DNA from: Vogesella margarita
GTDB lineage: Bacteria; Pseudomonadota; Gammaproteobacteria; Burkholderiales; Chromobacteriaceae
Assembly: GCF_028548475.1 (NCBI RefSeq)
Contig: NZ_JAQQLE010000005.1
Coordinates: forward strand, 1 to 64,000
DNA length: 64,000 nt
Reading direction: 5' to 3'
Numbering within the stretch: the stretch's first letter is position 1; each line of letters begins with the position of its first letter. This document shows, in pieces, positions 16,511-24,131 of the stretch. A model generated the notes under the pieces. It was not told where the DNA came from. It made no database searches and was given only the letters and a program-made list of their open reading frames with translations. The translations under genes were made by a program, and so were the position numbers.

Positions 16511-17206
16511 CTACTGGCAGCCGTCCGGTGTGCAGAACGGTGCGTCGTCCGTGCCAAGGTTGGCCGCACCGGCCAGCAGGCCTTGCAGGTAGCCGGCAAA
16601 CGCGTCCGGCTTGCCCAGATACGGCGACAGCTCCAGCCGCTGCAGGCGGCCGTTCAGCTCCAGCAGCAACGAGGGGAAGCCACTCAAGCCGTGTGTTGCC
16701 ATGTCGCGGTGGCTGCGCCCAACGTGGGCGGCAAATTCGCCCTGCTGGCGCTGGTACTCGGCGGCGAAGGCGGCGTCATCCAGCCCCAGTTCCTGCGCCA
16801 ACTGCTGCAGCACCGCCGGCTCGGCAATGCGCTGCCCTTCCACGTAGTGCGCCTGCTGCAGGCGATGCAGCATGCTCAGCCCGTCCAGCCCCAGTGCCTC
16901 GGCGGTGAGGATCGCCAGCGTCGGCGGCGTGCTGTCGAAGACGGCCTGGTTATCCAGCAGCAGGCCGTTGAAGTAAGCGTCGCCAAACGGCTGGCCGGTG
17001 AGCTGCTGGATGCGCTGGTCGTGCCCCATCACGTACTGACGCAATTGCGGCGTCACCGGCTGGCGGTTCGGACCGCTCATCATCGCACCGGCGTGCAGCG
17101 TGATGGCGAGGCCGTCAACGTTGGCCGCAGCGGCCAGCAGTGGCGCCGCACCGTAGCACCAGCCGCACAGCGGGTCGTAGTAGTAATGCAGGGTGGCGTT
17201 TACCAT
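16511..17206 (-). CDS. DsbA-family thioredoxin-fold protein (FrnE-like), cytoplasmic
   Basis: 231 residues with no signal peptide. HYYYDPLCGWCYGAAPLLAA has the CxxC redox pair (CGWC, about residues 14-17), a helical insertion follows, and SGFPSLLLEL has the cis-Pro loop. This is the DsbA/FrnE pattern of cytoplasmic disulfide oxidoreductases or isomerases. A C-terminal pair of Cys (FCTPDGC) could act as a shuttle site. The start overlaps the end of the upstream metallo-beta-lactamase-fold gene by 7 nt, so the two are translated together. Two uptake-like words lie in it (16556-16568 and 17118-17129). Confidence 0.85.
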   Translation of the reverse strand: MVNATLHYYYDPLCGWCYGAAPLLAAAANVDGLAITLHAGAMMSGPNRQPVTPQLRQYVMGHDQRIQQLTGQPFGDAYFNGLLLDNQAVFDSTPPTLAILTAEALGLDGLSMLHRLQQAHYVEGQRIAEPAVLQQLAQELGLDDAAFAAEYQRQQGEFAAHVGRSHRDMATHGLSGFPSLLLELNGRLQRLELSPYLGKPDAFAGYLQGLLAGAANLGTDDAPFCTPDGCQ

Positions 17207-18063
17207 TTCATTTCACCTTTGTTCACCTTGGCGCCGATATCCAGCGCCAGCCCCATGCCGGCCTGCGGATAGGCGCGCTGCATGGCGGCAATCAGTCCGG
17301 CGGCATTGTTGGTCTTACCCGCCTCGCTGTCAAAACGCTGCAGGTAGTGGCGGGTGTAGCTGATGGCCGTAGCGTCCAGCGCGCTGCCGGCGGCCATGTG
17401 GCCGGGCACCACGATGGCGGGCTTGAGCGCGGCCATCTCGTCCAGCTGCGCGAGCCACGCCTGGCGCTCGGCCGGCTGCTGGGTGTCGGCGGTCCACACG
17501 TGCAGGCCACTGAACAGCGCCACATTGCCGGCGATGGCGCGCAGCGACGGAATCCACACATACGGACGGTGCGCCAGCACGCCACGGGTGCCGCGCAATT
17601 CGATCTTTTCACCGTCCACGCTCAGGCTGTCTGTTTTCAAGGCACTGGGCACGATGGGCTGCTGCGGTGCGTTGGCGCCCATCTTCGGCCCCCAGAACGC
17701 CAGCTTGCCGGCCAGCTTGGCCTGGATCTTGCCGGCTACCGCCGGGGTAGCCACCACCTCGGCCTGCGGGAACAGCTGCTTCAGCACCTCGGCGCCGAAA
17801 TAGTAATCCGGGTCGGCGTTGCTGATCAGGATGGTTTTCAGCGTCTTGCCGCTGTCCAGCACGTTGGCCGCAATACGGTAGCCGTCGGCGCGGGTGAAGC
17901 CGCTGTCGATCACCATCGCCTCGTGCTCGCCACTGACCACCACGGCATTGGCGTGGAAACTGCCCTCTCCGGCGTTGTAGACCTTCAGCTGCAAGGGCTG
18001 GCCAGCGTGGGCGGCAGTGCTGGCAACGGCGATGGAGGCGGCGATCAGAGTGGTGCGAATCAT
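17200..18063 (-). CDS. Exported metallo-beta-lactamase-fold protein with altered metal motif
   Basis: 287 residues from ATG 18063, with AAAGGACAG upstream; the signal peptide is MIRTTLIAASIAVASTAAHA. The fold is recognisable from AMVIDSGFTRADGYRIAANV and the late IVVPGHM segment. However, where the family has HxHxDH this protein reads ISNADPDYYFG, lacking the His ligands. Either metal binding is different, or the protein is a ligand-binding or non-hydrolytic relative. It overlaps the DsbA-like gene by 7 nt (ATGGTAA) and is divergent from the LysR gene, which probably regulates the pair. Confidence 0.8.
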   Translation of the reverse strand: MIRTTLIAASIAVASTAAHAGQPLQLKVYNAGEGSFHANAVVVSGEHEAMVIDSGFTRADGYRIAANVLDSGKTLKTILISNADPDYYFGAEVLKQLFPQAEVVATPAVAGKIQAKLAGKLAFWGPKMGANAPQQPIVPSALKTDSLSVDGEKIELRGTRGVLAHRPYVWIPSLRAIAGNVALFSGLHVWTADTQQPAERQAWLAQLDEMAALKPAIVVPGHMAAGSALDATAISYTRHYLQRFDSEAGKTNNAAGLIAAMQRAYPQAGMGLALDIGAKVNKGEMKW

Positions 18064-18182
18064 GTTCTGTCCTTTCATGGCGGCGGCAGCCGCGTGGTTG
18101 ATGGACGTCACTATAATTTCCCCATCCGCACAGATAAACCGGATAATCAGCGCATATTTGTTGCACGAATCGAGCAGACAAC

Positions 18183-19085
18183 ATGGACAGAGTCACTGCG
18201 ATGCGGGTATTCGCCGACGTGGCCGCCAGCGGCAGCTTCAGCGCCAGCGCCGAACGGCTGGAGATGTCGCGCGCGATGGTCACGCGCTACGTGGCGGAGA
18301 TGGAGCAATGGCTGGGCGCGCGACTGCTGCAACGCACTACCCGGCGCGTGACGCTGACCGACGCCGGCGAACAGGCGCTGCGCCGCTGTCTGCAGCTGCT
18401 GGCGCTGGTGGCGGAGGTGGAAGACGAGGTGGCACCGGCGGACGGCGGGCTGCGCGGCCAGTTGCGGCTGACCAGCAGCATGTCCTTCGGCCACGCCCAT
18501 CTGGCGGCGGCGATCGCCGACTTTCTGGCGCGGCATCCGCAGCTCAAGATCGACCTGAACGTCGGCGACGCCGCGCTGAACCTGGTGGAAGCGCGCATCG
18601 ATCTCGCGATCCGCATCAGCAGCGAGCCGGACCCGGCGCTGATCGCGCGCCCGCTGGCGGTGTGCGATTCGGTGCTGGTGGCCAGCCCCGGCTATCTGGC
18701 CGCCACCGGCACGCCGCAGACACCGGCCGAGCTGGCCAGTCACCGCTGCCTGGGGCACAGCAACGTTGGCCGCAGCAGCTGGCGCCTGCAACGCGATGAG
18801 GTGCAGGAAACGGTACAAGTCAGCACCCGCTTCACCGCCAACGACGCCACCGTGCTGCTGCACGCGGCACTGGCCGATGGCGGCATCAGCCTGCAGCCAA
18901 CCTATCTGGCCAATGCTTTACTGCAGGATGGCCGGCTGCAGCCGGTGCTACCAGACTGGCAGCCGCCAGCGATGACCATCTACGCACTGTATCCGTCGCG
19001 CCGCCACCTGTCGCCGGCGGTGCGGGCACTGCTGGATTTTCTGGTACAGAGGTTTGCCGCCCCGCCGTGGGTGCGCGTATCGTAA
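18183..19085 (+). CDS. LysR-family transcriptional regulator
   Basis: 300 residues. The N-terminal winged HTH is MDRVTAMRVFADVAASGSFS, then ERLEMSRAMVTRYVAEMEQW. The effector domain starts around LRGQLRLTSSMSFGHAHLAA. Members of this clade (CrgA/AaeR-like, starting MDR...MRVF) usually sit divergent to the gene they control. Here that is the metallo-beta-lactamase-fold/DsbA-like pair, with a 119-bp intergenic region. An uptake-like word at 18763-18774 encodes NVGRS. Confidence 0.92.
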   Translation: MDRVTAMRVFADVAASGSFSASAERLEMSRAMVTRYVAEMEQWLGARLLQRTTRRVTLTDAGEQALRRCLQLLALVAEVEDEVAPADGGLRGQLRLTSSMSFGHAHLAAAIADFLARHPQLKIDLNVGDAALNLVEARIDLAIRISSEPDPALIARPLAVCDSVLVASPGYLAATGTPQTPAELASHRCLGHSNVGRSSWRLQRDEVQETVQVSTRFTANDATVLLHAALADGGISLQPTYLANALLQDGRLQPVLPDWQPPAMTIYALYPSRRHLSPAVRALLDFLVQRFAAPPWVRVS

Positions 19086-19124
19086 ACCCCCGCTCACGAC
19101 CTGCGGCACTCGCCAACAGGCAAA

Positions 19125-19147
19125 CGCCCGATGCCGTGCATCGGGCG
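19125..19147. terminator. Terminator hairpin
   Basis: CGCCCGATGC-CGT-GCATCGGGCG (10-bp arms) lies between the LysR gene and the convergent Cys-rich small gene. The T-tract is short (CTTGT). Confidence 0.6.
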
Positions 19148-19175
19148 CTTGTGGCCGGCTTGTGCCGTCTGTCGG

Positions 19176-19340
19176 CTAGTGGCAGCTGCCGCTATTGCAG
19201 CGCTTGCAGCTGCCGCAGGCGCCGTCCTGCGTGCTCTTGCCGCCGGCGGTGCGGCCACGCGGCAGGTATTTGCGCAGCAGGTACAAGGCCGCCCCCGCCA
19301 CCATCAGGCCCACGATGGCCATCTGGATGCCTTCGCTCAT
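19176..19340 (-). CDS. FeoB-associated Cys-rich membrane protein
   Basis: A 54-residue gene. Residues 7-22 (MAIVGLMVAGAALYLL) form one membrane helix. A basic linker (RKYLPRGRTAGGK) leads to a Cys-rich tail, CGSCKRCNSGSCH, with four Cys in CxxCxxC-x4-C spacing. This matches the small Cys-rich membrane proteins encoded after feoB, thought to bind iron or an Fe-S cluster and to assist or signal to FeoB. It starts 14 bp after the feoB stop on the same strand. Confidence 0.85.
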   Translation of the reverse strand: MSEGIQMAIVGLMVAGAALYLLRKYLPRGRTAGGKSTQDGACGSCKRCNSGSCH

Positions 19341-19354
19341 CGTCTACTCCTCCA

Positions 19355-21199
19355 TCAGGCCCACAGGGCCGCGATCTGGCGTACCAGCAGCGCGCCGAAA
19401 TAGGCCAGCGCAAACAGGTAGCCGGTAAAGATAACGGTCGCGCGCAGCGAGTTGGTCTCGCGCCGCACCACGGCAATGGTGGACAGGCACTGCGGCGCGT
19501 ACACGAACCACGCCAGGTAGGCCAGCGCCACCGGCAGGCCCCAGTCGTGCGCTAGCGCGCCGCCCAGCGCATCCTCGCCGCCGACCGCGTACACGGTGGC
19601 CAGCGCGCTGACCGCCACCTCGCGCGCGGCCATCGCCGGAATCAGCGCGATGCACATCTGCCAGCTGAAGCCCAGCGGCTCGAACAAGGGCTGCATCACC
19701 TTGCCCAGCATGCCGGCAAAGCTGTACTCGATGGCCGGCAGCGTGGCGTCCACCGGCGCGTGCGGATAGGTGGCCAGGAACCACAGCACGATGGACAGCG
19801 CCAGAATGACGGTGCCGACGCGACTGAGGAAGATCCACGCCCGCTCCTTCAGCCCCAGCAGGAAGTGGTAGGCATTGGGCCAGCGGTAGTTGGGCAACTC
19901 CAGCAACAGCGGAAAGCCGTGGCCGGCCGACTCGCGGCGGCGCATCAGCCAGGCCACCAGCGCGGCGCTGACGATACCGGCGAGGTACAGCGCGAACAGG
20001 GTCAGGCCCTGCAGGTTGAACACGCCCCCCACGCTTTGCTTGGGCACGAAGGCGCCGATCACCAGCGCGTATACCGGCAGCCGCGCCGAGCAGGTCATCA
20101 GCGGCGCGGTCAGGATGGTGACCAGGCGCTCTTTCGGATCGGCAATGCTGCGCGTGGACATGATGCCCGGCACCGCGCAGGCGAAACTGGACAGCATCGG
20201 AATGAAGGAGCGGCCGGACAGGCCGACGCCGCGCATCATGCGATCCAGCAGGAAGGCGGCGCGCGGCAGGTAGCCGGAATCCTCCAGCGCCAGGATGAAG
20301 GCGAACAGGATGATGATCTGCGGCAGGAACACCAGCACGCCGCCGACACCGGCGATCAGGCCGTCCACCACGAAGTCGTGCAGGATGCCGGCCGGCAGCA
20401 GCGCACCGGCGGTCTCACCCAGCCAGCCCATGCCGCCGTCGATGGCGTCCATCACCGGCGCGGCCCAGGCGAACACCGCCTGGAACATCAGCAGCAGGAT
20501 GGCAGCCAGCAGCACCAGACCCAGCACCGGGTGCATCACCAGCGCATCCAACTTGTCCTGCCAGGCCGGCGCGTGCGACGGCGCCGACACGCAGGCCGCC
20601 AGCACCTTGTCGATGCGGGCGTACAGGTCTTCCACCGCTTCGCCACGCTCGGGCAGCGCCAGCTTGCCGCTACGGCTGCCGGCGTTGGCGGCGCATTCGG
20701 CCAGCGCCGCCTGCAGCTCAGCCACGCCGTGCTTGCGCACGGCCACGGTTTCCACCACCGGCATGCCCAGCTGCTGCGACAGCATCGCGGTATCGATGGT
20801 GATGCCGCGGCGGCGCGCGGCGTCGGCCAGGTTCAGCGCCAGGATCATCGGCAGGCCCAGCGCCTGCAATTCCAGCACCAGGCGCAGACCCAGCTTGATA
20901 TTGGTGGCATCCACCACCGCCACCAGTACGTCCGGTGCGGCCTCGCCGGCCATTTCGCCGAGGATGACGCGGCGCGCCACCTGCTCGTCCGGCGAGGCCA
21001 CGTACAGGCTGTAGGTGCCGGGCAGGTCGATCAGTTCGGCCGGGCGGCCGAGGCCGGTCAGCGTGCCCAGGCGTTTTTCCACGGTCACGCCGGCGTAGTT
21101 GGCCACCTTGGCGCGGGCGCCGGTCAGGCTGTTGAACAGCGCGGTCTTGCCGCAGTTGGGGTTACCCACCAGGGCAAAACGCAAAAGGGATAGGGACAT
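19355..21199 (-). CDS. feoB: Ferrous iron transporter FeoB
   Basis: 614 residues, on the short side for FeoB. The N-terminal G domain shows GNPNCGKTALFNSLTG (G1), VTVEKR (G2), IDLPGTYSL (G3) and LALNLAD (G4). The membrane part follows, with the Gate motifs around SFACAVPGIMSTRSI (Cys-Pro-Gly) and LPVYALVIGAFVP. It moves Fe(II) across the inner membrane, driven or gated by GTP. It is 7 bp downstream of feoA and is followed by the Cys-rich small protein, so the operon reads feoA-feoB-small protein. An FNR-type box lies upstream of feoA. Confidence 0.97.
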   Translation of the reverse strand: MSLSLLRFALVGNPNCGKTALFNSLTGARAKVANYAGVTVEKRLGTLTGLGRPAELIDLPGTYSLYVASPDEQVARRVILGEMAGEAAPDVLVAVVDATNIKLGLRLVLELQALGLPMILALNLADAARRRGITIDTAMLSQQLGMPVVETVAVRKHGVAELQAALAECAANAGSRSGKLALPERGEAVEDLYARIDKVLAACVSAPSHAPAWQDKLDALVMHPVLGLVLLAAILLLMFQAVFAWAAPVMDAIDGGMGWLGETAGALLPAGILHDFVVDGLIAGVGGVLVFLPQIIILFAFILALEDSGYLPRAAFLLDRMMRGVGLSGRSFIPMLSSFACAVPGIMSTRSIADPKERLVTILTAPLMTCSARLPVYALVIGAFVPKQSVGGVFNLQGLTLFALYLAGIVSAALVAWLMRRRESAGHGFPLLLELPNYRWPNAYHFLLGLKERAWIFLSRVGTVILALSIVLWFLATYPHAPVDATLPAIEYSFAGMLGKVMQPLFEPLGFSWQMCIALIPAMAAREVAVSALATVYAVGGEDALGGALAHDWGLPVALAYLAWFVYAPQCLSTIAVVRRETNSLRATVIFTGYLFALAYFGALLVRQIAALWA

Positions 21200-21206
21200 G
21201 GCGGAA

Positions 21207-21476
21207 TCAGGCAGGCTGGAGGGTGGTCAGGATCTTGGCCGCTTCGCTGCGGCGCAGGCCGAACTTGGTGCCGTTGATGCGCACGGCCACCGGATCGGCG
21301 CCGAACAGGCCGAAGCCGATCACCTGCAGCACGGCGCCGGGTAAAAAGCCCAGCTCCTTCAGGCGCAGCGTCACCTGCGCGTCCAGCTCGCCAAAGTGGC
21401 TGTGGCTGGCGATATCGACGATGGTGGCACGGGCGCCCTTGGGCAGCAGATGCAGCGGGGTGGCAGAGTGTGACAA
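21207..21476 (-). CDS. feoA: FeoA, SH3-like partner of FeoB
   Basis: 89 residues. The SH3-like core includes LRLKELGFLPGAVLQVIGFG and VAVRINGTKFGLRRSEAAKI, typical of FeoA. The start is TTG at 21474-21476, supported by AAGGAG 6 nt upstream; no ATG is available nearby. It is a cytoplasmic protein that binds FeoB and stimulates transport. It is the first gene of the feo operon. Confidence 0.95.
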   Translation of the reverse strand: MSHSATPLHLLPKGARATIVDIASHSHFGELDAQVTLRLKELGFLPGAVLQVIGFGLFGADPVAVRINGTKFGLRRSEAAKILTTLQPA

Positions 21477-21509
21477 AGCGTGCTCCTTGGCCAGCGTATG
21501 CGAGAAAAA

Positions 21510-21529
21510 TTAAATGCGATTAATTCTTT
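21510..21529. promoter_or_regulatory. AT-rich imperfect palindrome upstream of feoA
   Basis: The segment AAATTAAATGCGATTAATTC has inverted arms AATTAA/TTAATT when read on either strand. It lies 34-53 bp upstream of the feoA start. It may be a Fur-related site, but it does not match the Fur consensus well. Confidence 0.3.
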
Positions 21530-21571
21530 TTATCGTAACAATAAGCCAGCGCCATGTACAGACATCCTGGT

Positions 21572-21585
21572 TTGATCCATATCAA
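21572..21585. promoter_or_regulatory. Perfect FNR/ANR-type box
   Basis: TTGAT-CCAT-ATCAA at 21572-21585 matches the FNR consensus TTGAT-N4-ATCAA exactly. It lies 96 bp upstream of the feoA start and 119 bp upstream of the btaA-like start. Oxygen-responsive control of Fe(II) uptake by FNR is well known, so feoA is the likelier target. The position would suit a class I activation site. Confidence 0.65.
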
Positions 21586-21704
21586 GCAAAAGCGCACTTG
21601 TCGCCGTGGCCGGCACGCCCCGCGTCACGGTACTGACATCAAGCCGTCACATGCCTGCCACCCGCCGCCGCCACAATGCCGGGATGCCCAACTCCGGAGG
21701 CGAT

Positions 21705-22922
21705 ATGCAGACCCATACCCTGGTCAACAAGGCAGTCCACAACAGCCGCAGCACCGGCGCCCGCGCGCTGGGCGACCGGCTGTTCGCGCGCTGGTTCAGC
21801 CAGCTGGTCTACGCGCAGATCTGGGAAGACCCGCAAGTCGACATCGACGCGCTACAGCTGCAGCCCGGCGCGCGGGTGCTGACCATCTCCTCCGGCGGAT
21901 GCAATGCGCTGGCCTACCTCGCCTGCGCGCCGCAAGAGGTGCACGCGGTAGACCTCAACGCCAGCCATCTGGCGATGCTGGCGCTCAAGCGCGCCGCGTT
22001 CCAGAGTCTGCCGGACTACCCGGCGCTGCTGGCCTTTCTTGGCGGCGCCGACGATGCGGCCAACCTGCAACGCTACCGCCAGTATCTGGCGCCGCAGCTG
22101 CCGCCTGCCGCGCGCGAATACTGGGAGCAGAACGACTGGCGCGGCCGGCCGCGCTACAGCCTGTTCGCGCGCCACGCCTACCGCCACGGCCTGCTCGGCC
22201 GCTTTATCGGCGTCGCACACGGCCTGGGGCGACTCATGGGCGGCAACCTGTCGCGGCTGGCGACTGCGGCCAACCTTGACGAGCAGCAGGCGCTGTTCGA
22301 TCGCCATCTGGCACCGCTGTTCGACCATCCGCTGCTGCGTTTTCTCGCCCGCCGCCCGGCGATGCTGTACAGCATGGGCATTCCACCGGCGCAGTTCGCC
22401 GCGCTGCTGCACGATGCCGACGGCGACCTGCCAGCGCTGTTCCGCGAGCGCATGCGCCGCCTGGCCTGCGATTTCCCGCTGGCGGACAACCCGTACGCGC
22501 AGCAGGCGTTTGCCCGCCGCTACGACACCGGCCGCCAGAGCGCGCTGCCGATGTACCTGCAACAGCAGCACTATGCCGCCATCCGCGAGTACAGCCCACG
22601 CCTCTACAGCCACCACTGCTCGCTGACCGATTTCCTCGTCAACCGCCCGTCGCACTCGCTGGACGCCTACCTGTTCCTCGACGCGCAGGACTGGATGGAC
22701 GATGCCCAGCTCAACGCGCTGTGGCGCGAAGTGACCCGCACCGCCGCCCGCGGCGCGCGCGTGGTGTTCCGCACTGGCGGCAGCGCCTCGCCGCTGGACG
22801 CGCGACTGGCGCCGCAGGTGCGCGCCGCCTGGCACACCGACCCCGACCACAACCGCGCGCTGCACCGGCGCGATCGCGCCGCCATCTACGGCGGCGTCCA
22901 CCTCTATATCAAGCAAACATGA
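21705..22922 (+). CDS. btaA: BtaA-like 3-amino-3-carboxypropyl transferase (DUF3419)
   Basis: 405 residues from ATG 21705 (CGGAGGCGAT upstream). The N-terminal LVYAQIWEDPQVDIDAL and RVLTISSGGCNALAYLACAP (SAM-binding Rossmann loop), then HAVDLNASHLAMLALKRAAF, match the DUF3419/BtaA family. BtaA moves the aminocarboxypropyl group of SAM to diacylglycerol to make diacylglyceryl-homoserine, the precursor of betaine lipid. In known systems BtaB then trimethylates the amine. No BtaB is adjacent here; instead a GNAT-like gene overlaps the stop codon (ATGA). The reaction is by family membership; the final lipid is uncertain. Confidence 0.82.
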   Translation: MQTHTLVNKAVHNSRSTGARALGDRLFARWFSQLVYAQIWEDPQVDIDALQLQPGARVLTISSGGCNALAYLACAPQEVHAVDLNASHLAMLALKRAAFQSLPDYPALLAFLGGADDAANLQRYRQYLAPQLPPAAREYWEQNDWRGRPRYSLFARHAYRHGLLGRFIGVAHGLGRLMGGNLSRLATAANLDEQQALFDRHLAPLFDHPLLRFLARRPAMLYSMGIPPAQFAALLHDADGDLPALFRERMRRLACDFPLADNPYAQQAFARRYDTGRQSALPMYLQQQHYAAIREYSPRLYSHHCSLTDFLVNRPSHSLDAYLFLDAQDWMDDAQLNALWREVTRTAARGARVVFRTGGSASPLDARLAPQVRAAWHTDPDHNRALHRRDRAAIYGGVHLYIKQT

Positions 22923-24019
22923 ACCGACTCGAACCCGCGCTGCTGCTGGACCGCCACGCCAGCTGGCTGAGCCAGGCCCGGCTCAGCGGCGGCCAGCACT
23001 GGGTGCGCAATGCCGCCTGCGACGTCTGCTGCAGCGACGCCGGCAACCCGCCCATCCCCGTCACCCGCCTGCACACCTTCAGCGCACAGGACAGCTACGT
23101 CGCCAGCGCACGCTCGGCGTGGCTGCGCTACGCGCAGGACGAGGCACAGCGCAAGAGCCGCTCGCTGGGCACGCTGGCGCAGGTCGCCGCGCTGCCGCTG
23201 TCCGGCCTGATCACCGCCGCGCGGCTGGACGAGGCGGCGGTGATCAACAACTGGCTGATCTCCACCAACCTGCACCCGCAATGGCAGGACAGCGACCTGT
23301 CGCTGCTGACCGAATCGGTGATGGCGCGCCACTGCGACAGCCCGCTGCTGCTGCGCAACGTCAGCGACGCGGTCAACCCCGGCCTTGCGCAAAGGTTGGC
23401 CGCACAGGGCTGGACACTGCTGCCGGCGCGTCAGATCTACACCTGCGATCCGCAAGACCCGGCGGTGTGGCAAAGCCCCAACGTCAGGCGCGACCAGAAG
23501 CTGCTGGCGCAGCCCGACCTGCAGCTGTGCGGCCCGGACACGCTGACCGAAGACGACCTGCCGGCGCTGCGCCGCTGCTTCCGCGCGCTGTTCATCGACA
23601 AGTACTCGGTGCTGAATCCGGATTTCACGCCCGAGTTCTTCGCGCTGTGTCTCGACAAGCGTTTCCTGGAACTGCACGCGCTGCGCCTGGACGGCCGCAT
23701 CGTCGGCGTCATCGGCTTCTACCAGCGCTACGGCTGGCTGACCACGCCGCTGCTGGGCTACGACACCACGCTGCCGCCGGAGCTGGGGCTGTACCGGCGG
23801 CTGATGGCGCTGCTGCTGCGCGAGGCACAGGCGCGCGGCCTGCGCCTGCACTACAGCTCCGGCGCCGGCGCCTTCAAGCAGCACCGCGGCGGCGTGCCGG
23901 CGCTGGAATACAGCGCGGTGTTCAGCGGCCACCTGCCGGGGCGGCAACGGCTGGCGCTGGGCACGCTGGCCGGTATCCTGCAGCGCATGGCCGGGCCGAT
24001 TCTCAGCCGCCACGGCTGA
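22919..24019 (+). CDS. GNAT-like acyltransferase paired with BtaA
   Basis: 366 residues, starting in the ATGA overlap with the btaA-like stop. The C-terminal half looks like a GNAT domain: ELHALRLDGRIVGVIGFYQR (beta strands of the acyl-CoA fold), LGLYRRLMALLLREAQARGL, then HYSSGAGAFKQHRGGVPALE. This last motif is shared by FemAB/GNAT-like proteins. The N-terminal 150 residues are less clear and contain a CDVCC segment. Tight coupling with BtaA implies a shared pathway. N-acylation of the homoserine head group is one possibility, but no substrate can be read from the sequence. Confidence 0.7.
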   Translation: MNRLEPALLLDRHASWLSQARLSGGQHWVRNAACDVCCSDAGNPPIPVTRLHTFSAQDSYVASARSAWLRYAQDEAQRKSRSLGTLAQVAALPLSGLITAARLDEAAVINNWLISTNLHPQWQDSDLSLLTESVMARHCDSPLLLRNVSDAVNPGLAQRLAAQGWTLLPARQIYTCDPQDPAVWQSPNVRRDQKLLAQPDLQLCGPDTLTEDDLPALRRCFRALFIDKYSVLNPDFTPEFFALCLDKRFLELHALRLDGRIVGVIGFYQRYGWLTTPLLGYDTTLPPELGLYRRLMALLLREAQARGLRLHYSSGAGAFKQHRGGVPALEYSAVFSGHLPGRQRLALGTLAGILQRMAGPILSRHG

Positions 24020-24131
24020 GCACGGCGGGCGGGCGCGGGACTTTGCTTAGCAGAAACAAGCATTGGCACAAGCCCCGTCAATGACGTTATGCTGCGCCAT
24101 TGGCATGAACGTTTGTACAAAGGACCCCACC

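Noticed and set aside
21500-21540. Fur box upstream of feoA
   Set aside because: The AT-rich palindrome here matches the Fur consensus poorly; I list it only as a palindrome.
22065-22077. GCGGCCAAC copies with a poor flank (also 45795, 53570, 59583)
   Set aside because: They match the 9-mer but not the extended uptake-like consensus and fall in common Ala-Ala-Asn or similar codon contexts, so they are counted but not used as key evidence.
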